Shown here: piece after piece, positions 51,308 to 58,536 of the stretch
Numbering within the stretch: the first letter of the stretch is position 1
Layout: each line of letters opens with the position of its first letter
Assembly: GCF_006007885.1 (NCBI RefSeq)
Contig: NZ_VCRO01000005.1
Location: 210,963 to 274,962 of the forward strand
DNA from: Alteribacter natronophilus
Lineage (GTDB): Bacteria > Bacillota > Bacilli > Bacillales > Salisediminibacteriaceae
Direction: 5' to 3'
Length of the DNA stretch: 64,000 nt
Made by a program: the position numbers and the translations under genes
Notes under the pieces: model-generated
What the model saw: the letters and a program-made list of their open reading frames with translations, nothing else
What the model was told of the DNA's origin: nothing
The model's database searches: none

Positions 51308-51448
51308 GCTAATTCGGATTAATTCTAACGTTTCTCGCATTAATTCTTACGTTTCTCACAGTAATTCTAACTGATTTCGCAGTAATTCTAACTGATTTTG
51401 AATTTATTCTAACTGATTTTTTTATGGCGCCTGCAAACCTACCCGTTG
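51308..51448 (-). repeat. 21-bp repeat family A, locus 3 (leader plus five units)
   Basis: On the minus strand, five 21-bp units begin at 51412, 51391, 51370, 51349 and 51328, with cores TTAGAATAAAT, TTAGAATTACT (twice), TAAGAATTAAT and TTAGAATTAAT. They are preceded by CAACGGGTAGGTTTGCAGGC (51448-51429), which matches the leader at locus 1 in 18 of 20 bases and here contains the TAG stop codon of the MurF gene. The array fills the gap between murF and ddl. Confidence 0.9.
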
Positions 51449-53022
51449 TAGTTATCAGGCAGGTCGTTTTCGAGAAGTACGACCATTTTCCGGGTGGCCA
51501 GTTCGTGCATTTTTGCCAGGCCGTCGTTCAGATCGCGGGCGACGTACGTCTGCGCTTCCGGATAGCCGGCTTCCTTCAGGCCGTCCTGCAACGGCTTTGT
51601 CTGGCGTTCGCCCACGAGAATGATGAAGTCGCACTTGCCGGCGGCGTGCATGGCAAGTTCTTTGTTGAGCTCGTATTCCTTTTCGCCGAGCTCGATCATA
51701 CCCGGCGTGATGAGCACTTTGTATTCATCCATCTGGCCGAGAACGTCCACAGCCATGCGGGCGCCTTTCGGGTTGGAGTTGAAGCTGTCATCGAGAATCG
51801 TAATGTTCCCCTGTGGTTTCTTCAGTTCCAGACGGTGTTTAACCGGCGGCATGTTTTTGATCGGTGTCTTCATTTTTTCAAGGGAGAGCCCGAGCTCGCG
51901 GCCGACGGCAATCCCTGCAAGTGTGTTGTAAATGTTGTGCTCACCGAGAAGCTTCGTCGTGTACGTCTCGCTTCCGCCGCCTTTTTCCTCGACGGTGAAC
52001 GTCATTCCGCTGGACGTGTAGGTGATGTCTTTTGCCTTGAAATCCACATCGTCACTGTGGATGCCGTAGTAGACTTTTCGGCACTGGTTTTTCGGTGTGT
52101 AGCTCATAATGTTTTCGTCGTCCTTGTTCAGGATGCCGAGGCCGTCTTCCGGCAGGCTTTCAATGATTTCATATTTCGTTTTCTGCACGGTTTCGATCGT
52201 TTTAAACGTCTCCAGGTGCTGCGGTCCGATGGACGTGAGAATCCCGATCCGCTGGTGGACGAGATCGCAGATTTCCTGAATATCGCCTTTCTGCTTTGCA
52301 CCCATCTCGGCAATGAACACATCATGATACGGCTTTAAATAGCCTCTGACAGTCTTCGTGACGCCGAGCTTCGTGTTGTAGCTCTCAGGCGTCATGAGAA
52401 CGTTCAGCTCGCTTGAAAGAATCGCCTGGAGAAAGTGCTTCGTACTCGTTTTCCCGTAGCTTCCGGTGATCCCGACCACGTTCAGGTCGCGGGATTCCTG
52501 GATCATGCTTTCAGCTTCATTGAAGTACTTATTGTTGATGCTTTTTTCAATTGGTCGGTTGACGGTGTTCGCCACGATAATAACGAAAAAGCCGAGCACG
52601 TAGACAATGAGCAGCAAGATTGCGGCAAGAGCCGGCTGTTCGGCTACGATCCCGACAACACCCGAAGCGGCGGCAAAAATCGCGAGCACGATGGCTGCCG
52701 TTGTGAGCATCCGTTTCACGCGCGGCGTGAGTACAAGCTTTTTCTTCTGCTGCTCTTCTTTGCTCATGAAAAACAGAGCGGCAAAACCGACCACGAGGAG
52801 AACGAGTCCGACTGTTTCAAACCCGAGCAGGACTAGCGCTGCCGGAATCGCCAGCAGGTAGTCCCGGACCTGGAAGGCTTTTCGGGTATTGCGGTTGATC
52901 CATCGCATGTACCGTTCGTTCCGGTACGAGTTGAGCTGAAGCATGTGCACGCTCCGCATCAGTTTTTTGGACATGGCAAGCCCCCAGGCGGCAATGAGGG
53001 CGATTAAGAGTATTTGAATCAT
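51439..53022 (-). CDS. Membrane-anchored MurF-like ligase
   Basis: Mur ligase of 527 residues, longer than housekeeping MurF because of an N-terminal membrane part: helices at about 1-20, 60-85, 108-128 and 133-152. Then come the ligase domains: VVGITGSYGKTSTKHFLQAIL (ATP P-loop, about 183), AEMGAKQKGDI, LTSIGPQHLETF, LLGEHNIYNTLAGIAVG and DDSFNSNPKGA, the MurF-type C-terminal signature. It probably joins D-Ala-D-Ala (or a variant) to a UDP-MurNAc tripeptide at the membrane face. Its ATG overlaps the stop of the hydrolase gene (ATGA). The housekeeping murF is not visible here, so this may be a paralogue. Confidence 0.87.
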   Translation of the reverse strand: MIQILLIALIAAWGLAMSKKLMRSVHMLQLNSYRNERYMRWINRNTRKAFQVRDYLLAIPAALVLLGFETVGLVLLVVGFAALFFMSKEEQQKKKLVLTPRVKRMLTTAAIVLAIFAAASGVVGIVAEQPALAAILLLIVYVLGFFVIIVANTVNRPIEKSINNKYFNEAESMIQESRDLNVVGITGSYGKTSTKHFLQAILSSELNVLMTPESYNTKLGVTKTVRGYLKPYHDVFIAEMGAKQKGDIQEICDLVHQRIGILTSIGPQHLETFKTIETVQKTKYEIIESLPEDGLGILNKDDENIMSYTPKNQCRKVYYGIHSDDVDFKAKDITYTSSGMTFTVEEKGGGSETYTTKLLGEHNIYNTLAGIAVGRELGLSLEKMKTPIKNMPPVKHRLELKKPQGNITILDDSFNSNPKGARMAVDVLGQMDEYKVLITPGMIELGEKEYELNKELAMHAAGKCDFIILVGERQTKPLQDGLKEAGYPEAQTYVARDLNDGLAKMHELATRKMVVLLENDLPDNYNG

Positions 53023-53798
53023 TTTTGTGGCTCCCCTTTATCTTTTTCAAGAAATTTATCCACGATCACGTTGAACTGGTTCAGCTGGTCAAGAAACACA
53101 TAGTGTCCGGCGTTTTTCAGCACCACAAGTCCCGCATCCGGCATGAGCTCTTCCATGCGCTTTCCGTCTGCAACAGGTGTAGCGGTGTCGTTTTCCCCGT
53201 AAATGAGAAGAACGGGTACATCCACGTCAGGCATGAGGTGCTGCAGGTCTTCGTTCACGACTTTTACCATCGTCTGCTGCATCACTCCCGAAGCCTGGCG
53301 GTAGTCCGCCGACCCGGTGCGTCCTTTAATTTTCGCCAGGATCTCTTCCCGGTACTTATTGAGAACCGGCAGGCGGAGCACCTGTTTCGCCGTTTTATAA
53401 AAATAGACTTTCACGTAGTAGTTGAGCTTCCGCTTCGGTTTGATCCCTGCACTGCCGGCCAGGATCAGCTTTTTCGCTTTTTTATATTTGGAGGCGTATA
53501 CGATCGACACCCGTCCGCCGAACGAGTGACCGATTAGAATCGGATTTTCGATTCCGAGTTCGTCGATGAACTGGGCGAGCACCTCGGTGTAGTCGTCCAC
53601 TCCCCACTGCTCAGGCGGCTCGTCGCTCTCTCCGAAACCGGGAAAATCAACCGAGTAAACTTTGAAATTACGCTCGAGAAATTTATGAACAGGCGTGAAC
53701 GACTTCGAGTCCACACCCCATCCGTGAAGTAAAATGACAGGCTCACCTTCGCCTGAAACCGTATAGTGAAGCGCCCCGTGGGCGAGATTGATCTTCAT
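53019..53798 (-). CDS. Alpha/beta hydrolase, coupled to MurF
   Basis: A 259-residue hydrolase with the full triad: ILLHGWG oxyanion loop, GHSFGG nucleophile elbow (Ser near 99), YGENDTATP (Asp) and KNAGHYVFLDQ (His). No signal peptide. The stop codon overlaps the MurF start by four bases, a strong sign of joint function. Family members act on esters, amides or C-C bonds; with MurF and Ddl, a role on an ester-linked cell-wall intermediate or an antibiotic is possible but is only inference. ATG 53798 follows GAGGGG. Confidence 0.85.
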   Translation of the reverse strand: MKINLAHGALHYTVSGEGEPVILLHGWGVDSKSFTPVHKFLERNFKVYSVDFPGFGESDEPPEQWGVDDYTEVLAQFIDELGIENPILIGHSFGGRVSIVYASKYKKAKKLILAGSAGIKPKRKLNYYVKVYFYKTAKQVLRLPVLNKYREEILAKIKGRTGSADYRQASGVMQQTMVKVVNEDLQHLMPDVDVPVLLIYGENDTATPVADGKRMEELMPDAGLVVLKNAGHYVFLDQLNQFNVIVDKFLEKDKGEPQK

Positions 53799-54209
53799 GC
53801 ACCAGAACCCCTCTATGTCTATGTAGTCGTATCTGTTCGTTTCAGTACCAGTTCATACTATTCGCTCCTTCGGCACGGCAAACGACCGCCGGCCGGCAGA
53901 ACATCCCCTTTATTTTATCATATGTACGGCCGCTTAAAGGATATTCAGATAATAAAATTTCAGCCTGGCCATCTCACGTTTATTCTGTCGCTGCCGGTGT
54001 AACCAGGGTTACACCGGCCTGCCGAATGGGTACTTAGTAATACATACCACTCGAGTGATACTGACAAACTTCGGAAATCAGACATTAGTGTTTTTTTACG
54101 GAAGCAGTCCTTGGCAGGTATCGATCACCCGTTTTATTGTGCTCGAAACGGTGTCTACAATCTGCCGGACAAGTAGACATCCGTGTTTAAAAATGTCGTA
54201 AATATTTGC
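53799..54209. other. Gene-free stretch before the secreted protein gene
   Basis: About 410 bp without a credible gene on either strand. The left part should carry the promoter of the hydrolase-murF operon (minus strand); I cannot fix its boxes. The right part is AT-rich and contains the perfect dyad at 53993-54018. No repeat-family copy is present here. Confidence 0.5.
53993..54018. promoter_or_regulatory. Perfect 26-bp palindrome, candidate operator
   Basis: GCCGGTGTAACC-AG-GGTTACACCGGC: 12-bp perfect arms with a two-base centre and no T-run. The inner TGTAAC-N4-GTTACA symmetry looks like a dimer binding site. It lies about 200 bp upstream of the promoter of the secreted protein gene. Confidence 0.5.
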
Positions 54210-54238
54210 TTTCCAATTTTGCACAGCCGACCTATAAT
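54210..54238 (+). promoter_or_regulatory. Promoter of the secreted protein gene
   Basis: TTTCCA (54210-54215), 17-bp spacer, perfect TATAAT (54233-54238). The leader would be about 175 nt and contains CAGTCC/GGACTG (54329-54355) as a possible stem. Confidence 0.55.
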
Positions 54239-54421
54239 TCAAGCTAAGGACAACGCACCGACATTCATAGTGGCCACTGAAAATGGAAACGCAGCGTCCC
54301 GGCATATCAGGGAAGCAATGAAATACAGTCCTCACTTGGACACCTTGGACTGTATGGAGCTGGTGGTGTAACCGGCCCTCTTGGAAGTACAATTTCACAT
54401 AATCTAAGAGGAGAGTTGAAC

Positions 54422-54919
54422 ATGAAGAAAATTCTTGCTGGGGTAACTTCAGGCGTATTAGCCATGACTATTTTTGCAGGTGCTGCAGGTGCAGAGGTCA
54501 CGTATGATTTTGACAAAAAGGAAGGGTTTGTTCCTAAAGGGGACGTCCAGTCTGCCTTGGGGTTAAATAACAAGCAATTCCAGGATGATGCATATAATTT
54601 TGAATTCATGCATGAGACTGTTGATACTTATGAGATTATTGTGACATGGACTACAGGTGAAGGTACCAAAGGAGAAAAGGCTCACATTGTCGAGCATAAA
54701 AGAGAATCGAGTGTAACAAGTGAAGTGGCCTCTGAGCCAAGAAAGAAAAACCAGCAGGTAACAGGCTTCACACTAGGTGCCCTTGAAAGCTCCGTTTCAG
54801 ACAAGAATATTCCTGCAGTTGGGGATTACTTCCCCGGCAATTCCGGGCACAAAGTAACTTCAGTAGAGCTCGTTTCCAGCGATAGTTATTGGACTGTAGA
54901 CGACGTACGGCTTAAATAA
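54422..54919 (+). CDS. Secreted protein of unknown function
   Basis: A 165-residue exported protein. MKKILAGVTSGVLAMTIFAG followed by AAGA and EV is a clear Sec signal peptide with an AxA cleavage site near residue 26. The mature part (about 140 residues) has no Cys and is hydrophilic with beta-like alternation; features are EGFVPKGDVQSALGLNNKQ, DTYEIIVTWTTGEGTKGEK and PRKKNQQVTGFTLG. I recall similar 'KGDVQ-x-ALGxNN' secreted proteins in actinomycetes, but cannot name a family. The gene is visibly more AT-rich than its neighbours, which fits recent transfer. ATG 54422 follows GAGGAGAG. Confidence 0.75.
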   Translation: MKKILAGVTSGVLAMTIFAGAAGAEVTYDFDKKEGFVPKGDVQSALGLNNKQFQDDAYNFEFMHETVDTYEIIVTWTTGEGTKGEKAHIVEHKRESSVTSEVASEPRKKNQQVTGFTLGALESSVSDKNIPAVGDYFPGNSGHKVTSVELVSSDSYWTVDDVRLK

Positions 54920-54962
54920 GATCAACCGAACAAGCACTATTCAAATACCACTCATACAAAAA

Positions 54963-54992
54963 GACCGCTACTCACCGGAGTAACGGTCTTTT
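54963..54992 (+). terminator. Intrinsic terminator of the secreted protein gene
   Basis: GACCGCTACTC-ACCG-GAGTAACGGTC followed by TTTT. From here to the promoter at 55187 I see no gene or repeat. Confidence 0.88.
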
Positions 54993-55186
54993 CTGTTTAT
55001 AAATCCAGGTTCCATAAAGCAAAATGCCTTACTGATGCGGCGGTACCCCCTTCCAGGCTTTCCTTACGCCACTGGTTGGTTCACAGGTCTTTTGCTCTAT
55101 CAATGAAGGCTGAGACGGGCATTCAATCACACTCACAAGTCAAATGTACCAGTTTCCCATTTATAAAAATAATTTTCATTTTAATG

Positions 55187-55215
55187 TTGACTTATCTAAT
55201 CAGAAAAGTTAGAGT
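55187..55215 (+). promoter_or_regulatory. Promoter of the S-box operon
   Basis: TTGACT (55187-55192), 17-bp spacer, TAGAGT (55210-55215), about 32 bp before the riboswitch begins. Confidence 0.6.
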
Positions 55216-55246
55216 TTTCACCAAGATCAAAAATTTCATATGATTT

Positions 55247-55350
55247 ACTCTTATCCAGAGTGGTGGAGGGACTGGCCCGATGAAACCCGGCAACCTGATT
55301 ACAAGGTGCTAATTCCTGTCTGACAGATATGTCAGGCAAGATAAGAGAGA
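55247..55350 (+). ncRNA. SAM-I (S-box) riboswitch
   Basis: All conserved S-box parts are present in order: P1 strand CTCTTATC, AGAG, GGAGGGACTGGCCCGATGAA, ACCCGGCAACC, GGTGCTAATTCC, a P4 stem CTGACAGATATGTCAG, and the closing AAGATAAGAG. It is followed by an intrinsic terminator, so S-adenosylmethionine should switch transcription of the downstream sulfur operon off. Confidence 0.97.
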
Positions 55351-55365
55351 CAAATCTGTTTATTT

Positions 55366-55395
55366 GCCTCTCTTATTCCTAAGAGAGGCTTTTTT
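55366..55395 (+). terminator. Expression-platform terminator of the S-box riboswitch
   Basis: GCCTCTCTTA-TTCC-TAAGAGAGGC followed by six T residues. The left arm CTCTCTTAT can instead pair with ATAAGAGAG at the end of the aptamer (P1 strand), the usual antiterminator. Confidence 0.93.
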
Positions 55396-55427
55396 GGTTT
55401 CACAAAACTTTTAGCGGAGGAATGAAC

Positions 55428-56819
55428 ATGACAAAAAAGAGAATTTTTCTGAATGCATTTGATATGCACTGTGCCGGTCATCAATCACCTGGTGTCTGGA
55501 CCCACCCTGAGGACGAGTCTCATCGGTTTAATGATCTGAGCTACTGGACCGACCTGGCTAAAACGCTGGAGGACGGCGGATTTGACGGTATTTTCTTTGC
55601 AGATGTACTCGGAACCTACGATGTGTATAACAGCAGCCGGGAAGCTGCAGTCACTAATGGCGTCCAGGTGCCGGTAAACGATCCTCTCCTTGCCATTTCT
55701 GCCATGGCCCACGTGACTGAACACCTCGGTTTTGGCGTAACGTATTCGGTAACCTACGAGCACCCTTATATTCTAGCAAGGAGATTATCCACGCTGGATC
55801 ATCTAACAAACGGCCGGATCGGATGGAACATTGTGACCTCCTACCTTGACAGTGCAGCGATAAACCTTGGGTTCAGTGAACAGCTCAAGCATGATCAGAG
55901 GTATGAAATTGCAGAAGAATACCTGGAAGTCTGTTACAAACTCTGGGAAGGCAGCTGGGAAGAGGATGCGGTTGTAAGGGACAAAGAACGAAAGGTGTAC
56001 ACTGACCACTCAAAGGTGCACGATATCCGCCATGAAGGTAAGCATTTTACCGTACCCGGCCCCCACCTCTGTGAACCCTCTCCTCAGCGTACACCGGTTC
56101 TTTATCAGGCCGGCGCGTCACCAAGAGGACGTCAATTTGCCTCAAGACATGCAGAATGTGTGTTTACAGCCGGACCTTCAGTCGAAATTGTAAAAAACTA
56201 CGTAAAAGACCTGAGGAGCCGCGTAACCGCCCACGGAAGAAACGAAGAAGATGTGCGCGTATTAAGTATTCTCACCCCGATCGTTGGAAAAACGGAAGAA
56301 GAGGCACAGGCTAAATACCAGTCGATCCTGGAACATGTGAGTTATGAAGGATCCCTCGCCCTTCTGAGCGGATGGACCGGAATTGATTTTTCCCAGTACA
56401 ATCCGGATGAAAATCTAAAACACGTCAACAGCAATGCCATCCAGTCTGCTGTGGATATTTTTACAAAAGCAGACCCGGACAGAACCTGGACGCTCAGGGA
56501 AGTGGCCAACTACGTTGGTGTTGGCGGGAGAGGGCCGGTTATTGTGGGAACACCTGAACAGGTGGCAGACGAAATGGAACGATGGATCAAAGAAGCAGAT
56601 GTGGACGGATTCAATATTCCATATACAGTCGCACCGGGAACCTTTCATGACTTTGCCGAACTGGTCGTCCCTGAACTCCGGAAACGCGGTCTTCTGCCGC
56701 CACAGGAATCCAGACAGAAAACGTACAGGGAAAATCTGTTTGGTGAAGGTAACTCACGCCTCCCTTCAAGCCATCCCTCACATACATGGAAAGAACTTAG
56801 CAGAGGGCTCGTTACTTAA
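55428..56819 (+). CDS. FMN-dependent monooxygenase, NtaA/DmoA/DszA family
   Basis: Two-component flavin monooxygenase of 463 residues in the luciferase-like NtaA/SnaA/DszA group, which oxidises sulfur or nitrogen compounds such as dimethyl sulfide or dibenzothiophene sulfone with FMNH2. Motifs: GGFDGIFFADVLGTYDVY, HPYILARRLSTLDHLTNGRIGWNIVTSY, YQAGASPRGRQFASRHAE and GTPEQVADEMERW. GCGGAGG is seven bases before ATG 55428, better than ATG 55422. It is first in an S-box-controlled operon with a membrane peptide and a symporter, so the substrate is very likely an imported organosulfur compound. A flavin reductase is not in the operon. Confidence 0.9.
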   Translation: MTKKRIFLNAFDMHCAGHQSPGVWTHPEDESHRFNDLSYWTDLAKTLEDGGFDGIFFADVLGTYDVYNSSREAAVTNGVQVPVNDPLLAISAMAHVTEHLGFGVTYSVTYEHPYILARRLSTLDHLTNGRIGWNIVTSYLDSAAINLGFSEQLKHDQRYEIAEEYLEVCYKLWEGSWEEDAVVRDKERKVYTDHSKVHDIRHEGKHFTVPGPHLCEPSPQRTPVLYQAGASPRGRQFASRHAECVFTAGPSVEIVKNYVKDLRSRVTAHGRNEEDVRVLSILTPIVGKTEEEAQAKYQSILEHVSYEGSLALLSGWTGIDFSQYNPDENLKHVNSNAIQSAVDIFTKADPDRTWTLREVANYVGVGGRGPVIVGTPEQVADEMERWIKEADVDGFNIPYTVAPGTFHDFAELVVPELRKRGLLPPQESRQKTYRENLFGEGNSRLPSSHPSHTWKELSRGLVT

Positions 56820-56844
56820 GTTTTAGCAGAAGGAGGCGACAGAG

Positions 56845-56931
56845 ATGTTTCTCATATACGCGATCGGCCTGATTGTTTTCTGGGCAGCAGGACTCGTGAT
56901 CTGGAACAGAATGTATCCCAGGAAATCATAA
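56845..56931 (+). CDS. Symporter small accessory membrane protein (28 residues)
   Basis: A 28-residue product, MFLIYAIGLIVFWAAGLVIW then NRMYPRKS: one membrane helix with a positively charged C-terminus. AAGGAGG lies eight bases before the ATG, which makes translation credible. It stands 25 bp after the monooxygenase gene and 27 bp before the sodium/solute symporter gene. Very short single-helix proteins next to SSS-family symporters are a known pattern (symporter small accessory proteins), so this is most likely a subunit or stabiliser of the transporter. Confidence 0.78.
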   Translation: MFLIYAIGLIVFWAAGLVIWNRMYPRKS

Positions 56932-56958
56932 TTCTTTTAGAAAGGTGGCAGATTCCCA

Positions 56959-58473
56959 ATGGAGAGTCTTTCAGGCTTTTATATCTGGCTCGTAGCGTTA
57001 CTGATTATGGTTTATTTTATTTTCGTTGTCTGGATCGGCAGGAAAGGGTTGAAAGTCAGCAGAAAGATGGGCGGGTTTGCCACAGCGAGAGGTCAGGTAA
57101 GTCCCTGGCTGGTCGGGGCAAGCTTTGGGGCAAGCTTCGCCAGTGCCAACCTCTTTATCGGAGTACCCGGGTGGGCTTATACATACGGCGTTTCCGTTTT
57201 ATGGTGGACTCTTGGGGCGTTTGGGGTCACCTGGATCGGTCTCCTTTTCTTCGCGAAGCGGTTCTGGATACAGGCCCAGCAAAGCAGGGAAGTACATACG
57301 CTCCCCCAGTGGCTTGGAAAAAGATACAGCAGCCGGCTGATTCAGATTGTCGTGTCCCTTCTCATCCTGTTCAATATTTACTATATTGTCGGGCAGAATG
57401 TCGGCCTTGCTACCCTCGCTGAAACTGTACTGGGCTCCCCGTATCTTCTGGGTATTGTGCTCGGTGTTCTGATTACAGTTTTGTATATCGGCATGGGCGG
57501 AGCCTATGCACAAATCGTAACCGATGGCATTCAGGGAATCTTCATGTCTGCTGCTTCCCTCGTAATCTTTGTTTCTTTACTCTGGACGATCGGTGGCGGC
57601 TGGTCCGTATTCGGTAATCTCCAGACGCAGTTATCCGGCATAGACCCCGCTCTGACTTCCCTCTTTTCCGATGGGTGCCCTTTCTACAGCGTATTTGCCA
57701 TATTGAGTGTGCAGTGGCTGATGTTCAGCTTCGTACTTCTGCCAAACCTCAGTAACAAAACCTTATCCATAAAAGAAGAAAAAGACTTGAGGCCTTTTAC
57801 ACTCTCTGCGGGACTGACGCTTTTCTTTGTTTCCACTTTCGCTGTCTTTGGAGGTCTGGCTGCAAGAGTGCTCGTTCCTAATCTTGCTGTTGCGGACCAG
57901 GCCATTGGCGTCTACATGCTGGAAGCCTTCTCACCGCTTATTGTCGTACTCCTTGTGACGGCCTTTATTTCTGTCATTCTCTCTACTACAGACAGCCTTT
58001 ACCTGGGCATTACATCAAGCATTGGGAACGATTTATATAAAAACGGGTTAGCGCCTCTGATTCACAGACACAACCCCCTCTCTAACGAGGAACTTGATCA
58101 GAAAGCAGTACAGGCATCCCGAATCTCACTGATCTTTATTGCAGCAATTACACTTTATTTATCTATAGACAGGCCCGCTTCCCTGACAATGCTCACTCAG
58201 TTTGGTATCTCAGCTATCATAAGCGGGGTGGTGGCGCCTGTAACACTGGGATACTTCTGGAGCCGTGCCAACCGCAAAGGGGCCATCGCATCCATATTGT
58301 CAGGCACAGGGTGTTACATGCTGATTCAGATCACAGGCCTTGTACCCAGTGTCTTTGAATCTCTCGTCTTTGGATCTCTGGCAGGCTTTTCAGCCATGAT
58401 CCTCTTCTCCCTCCTGACCCGCACAGAAGAGATGGAAGAAAACTACCGTTATATTAAAAAACAAGCTTCATAA
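56959..58473 (+). CDS. Sodium:solute symporter (SSS family)
   Basis: A 504-residue transporter with about thirteen membrane helices. SSS features: LVGASFGASFASANLFIGVPGWAYTYG near helix 2, GGAYAQIVTDGIQGIFM in helix 5-6, and VTAFISVILSTTDSLYLGITSSIGNDLY, the helix-8 sodium site with Ser/Thr. The start ATG has AAAGGTGG upstream. Third gene of the S-box operon, so it should import a sulfur compound when methionine/SAM is low. The specificity (methionine derivative, DMSP, sulfone or sulfonate) cannot be read. Confidence 0.9.
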   Translation: MESLSGFYIWLVALLIMVYFIFVVWIGRKGLKVSRKMGGFATARGQVSPWLVGASFGASFASANLFIGVPGWAYTYGVSVLWWTLGAFGVTWIGLLFFAKRFWIQAQQSREVHTLPQWLGKRYSSRLIQIVVSLLILFNIYYIVGQNVGLATLAETVLGSPYLLGIVLGVLITVLYIGMGGAYAQIVTDGIQGIFMSAASLVIFVSLLWTIGGGWSVFGNLQTQLSGIDPALTSLFSDGCPFYSVFAILSVQWLMFSFVLLPNLSNKTLSIKEEKDLRPFTLSAGLTLFFVSTFAVFGGLAARVLVPNLAVADQAIGVYMLEAFSPLIVVLLVTAFISVILSTTDSLYLGITSSIGNDLYKNGLAPLIHRHNPLSNEELDQKAVQASRISLIFIAAITLYLSIDRPASLTMLTQFGISAIISGVVAPVTLGYFWSRANRKGAIASILSGTGCYMLIQITGLVPSVFESLVFGSLAGFSAMILFSLLTRTEEMEENYRYIKKQAS

Positions 58474-58487
58474 GCCGCGCTGAAAAA

Positions 58488-58520
58488 GAAACCCGTGCTC
58501 ATAAAAGCACGGGTTTCTTC
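58488..58520. terminator. Bidirectional terminator between symporter and mutS2-like genes
   Basis: GAAACCCGTGCT pairs perfectly with AGCACGGGTTTC (12 bp), with A-rich and T-rich flanks. Confidence 0.92.
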
Positions 58521-58536
58521 TATAATATATACTCTC

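Noticed and set aside
49222-53022. Classical vancomycin resistance (van) cluster
   Set aside because: Only the VanX-type enzyme fits. The ligase keeps the Tyr of D-Ala-D-Ala enzymes, and vanH, vanR and vanS are missing.
53993-54018. TnrA box at the 26-bp dyad
   Set aside because: The half-sites TGTNA and TNACA are six and not seven bases apart, and the AT-rich centre is missing.
54183-54371. A 62-codon frame upstream of the secreted protein gene
   Set aside because: It runs over the -35/-10 boxes of the next gene, has no ribosome site and no recognisable sequence.
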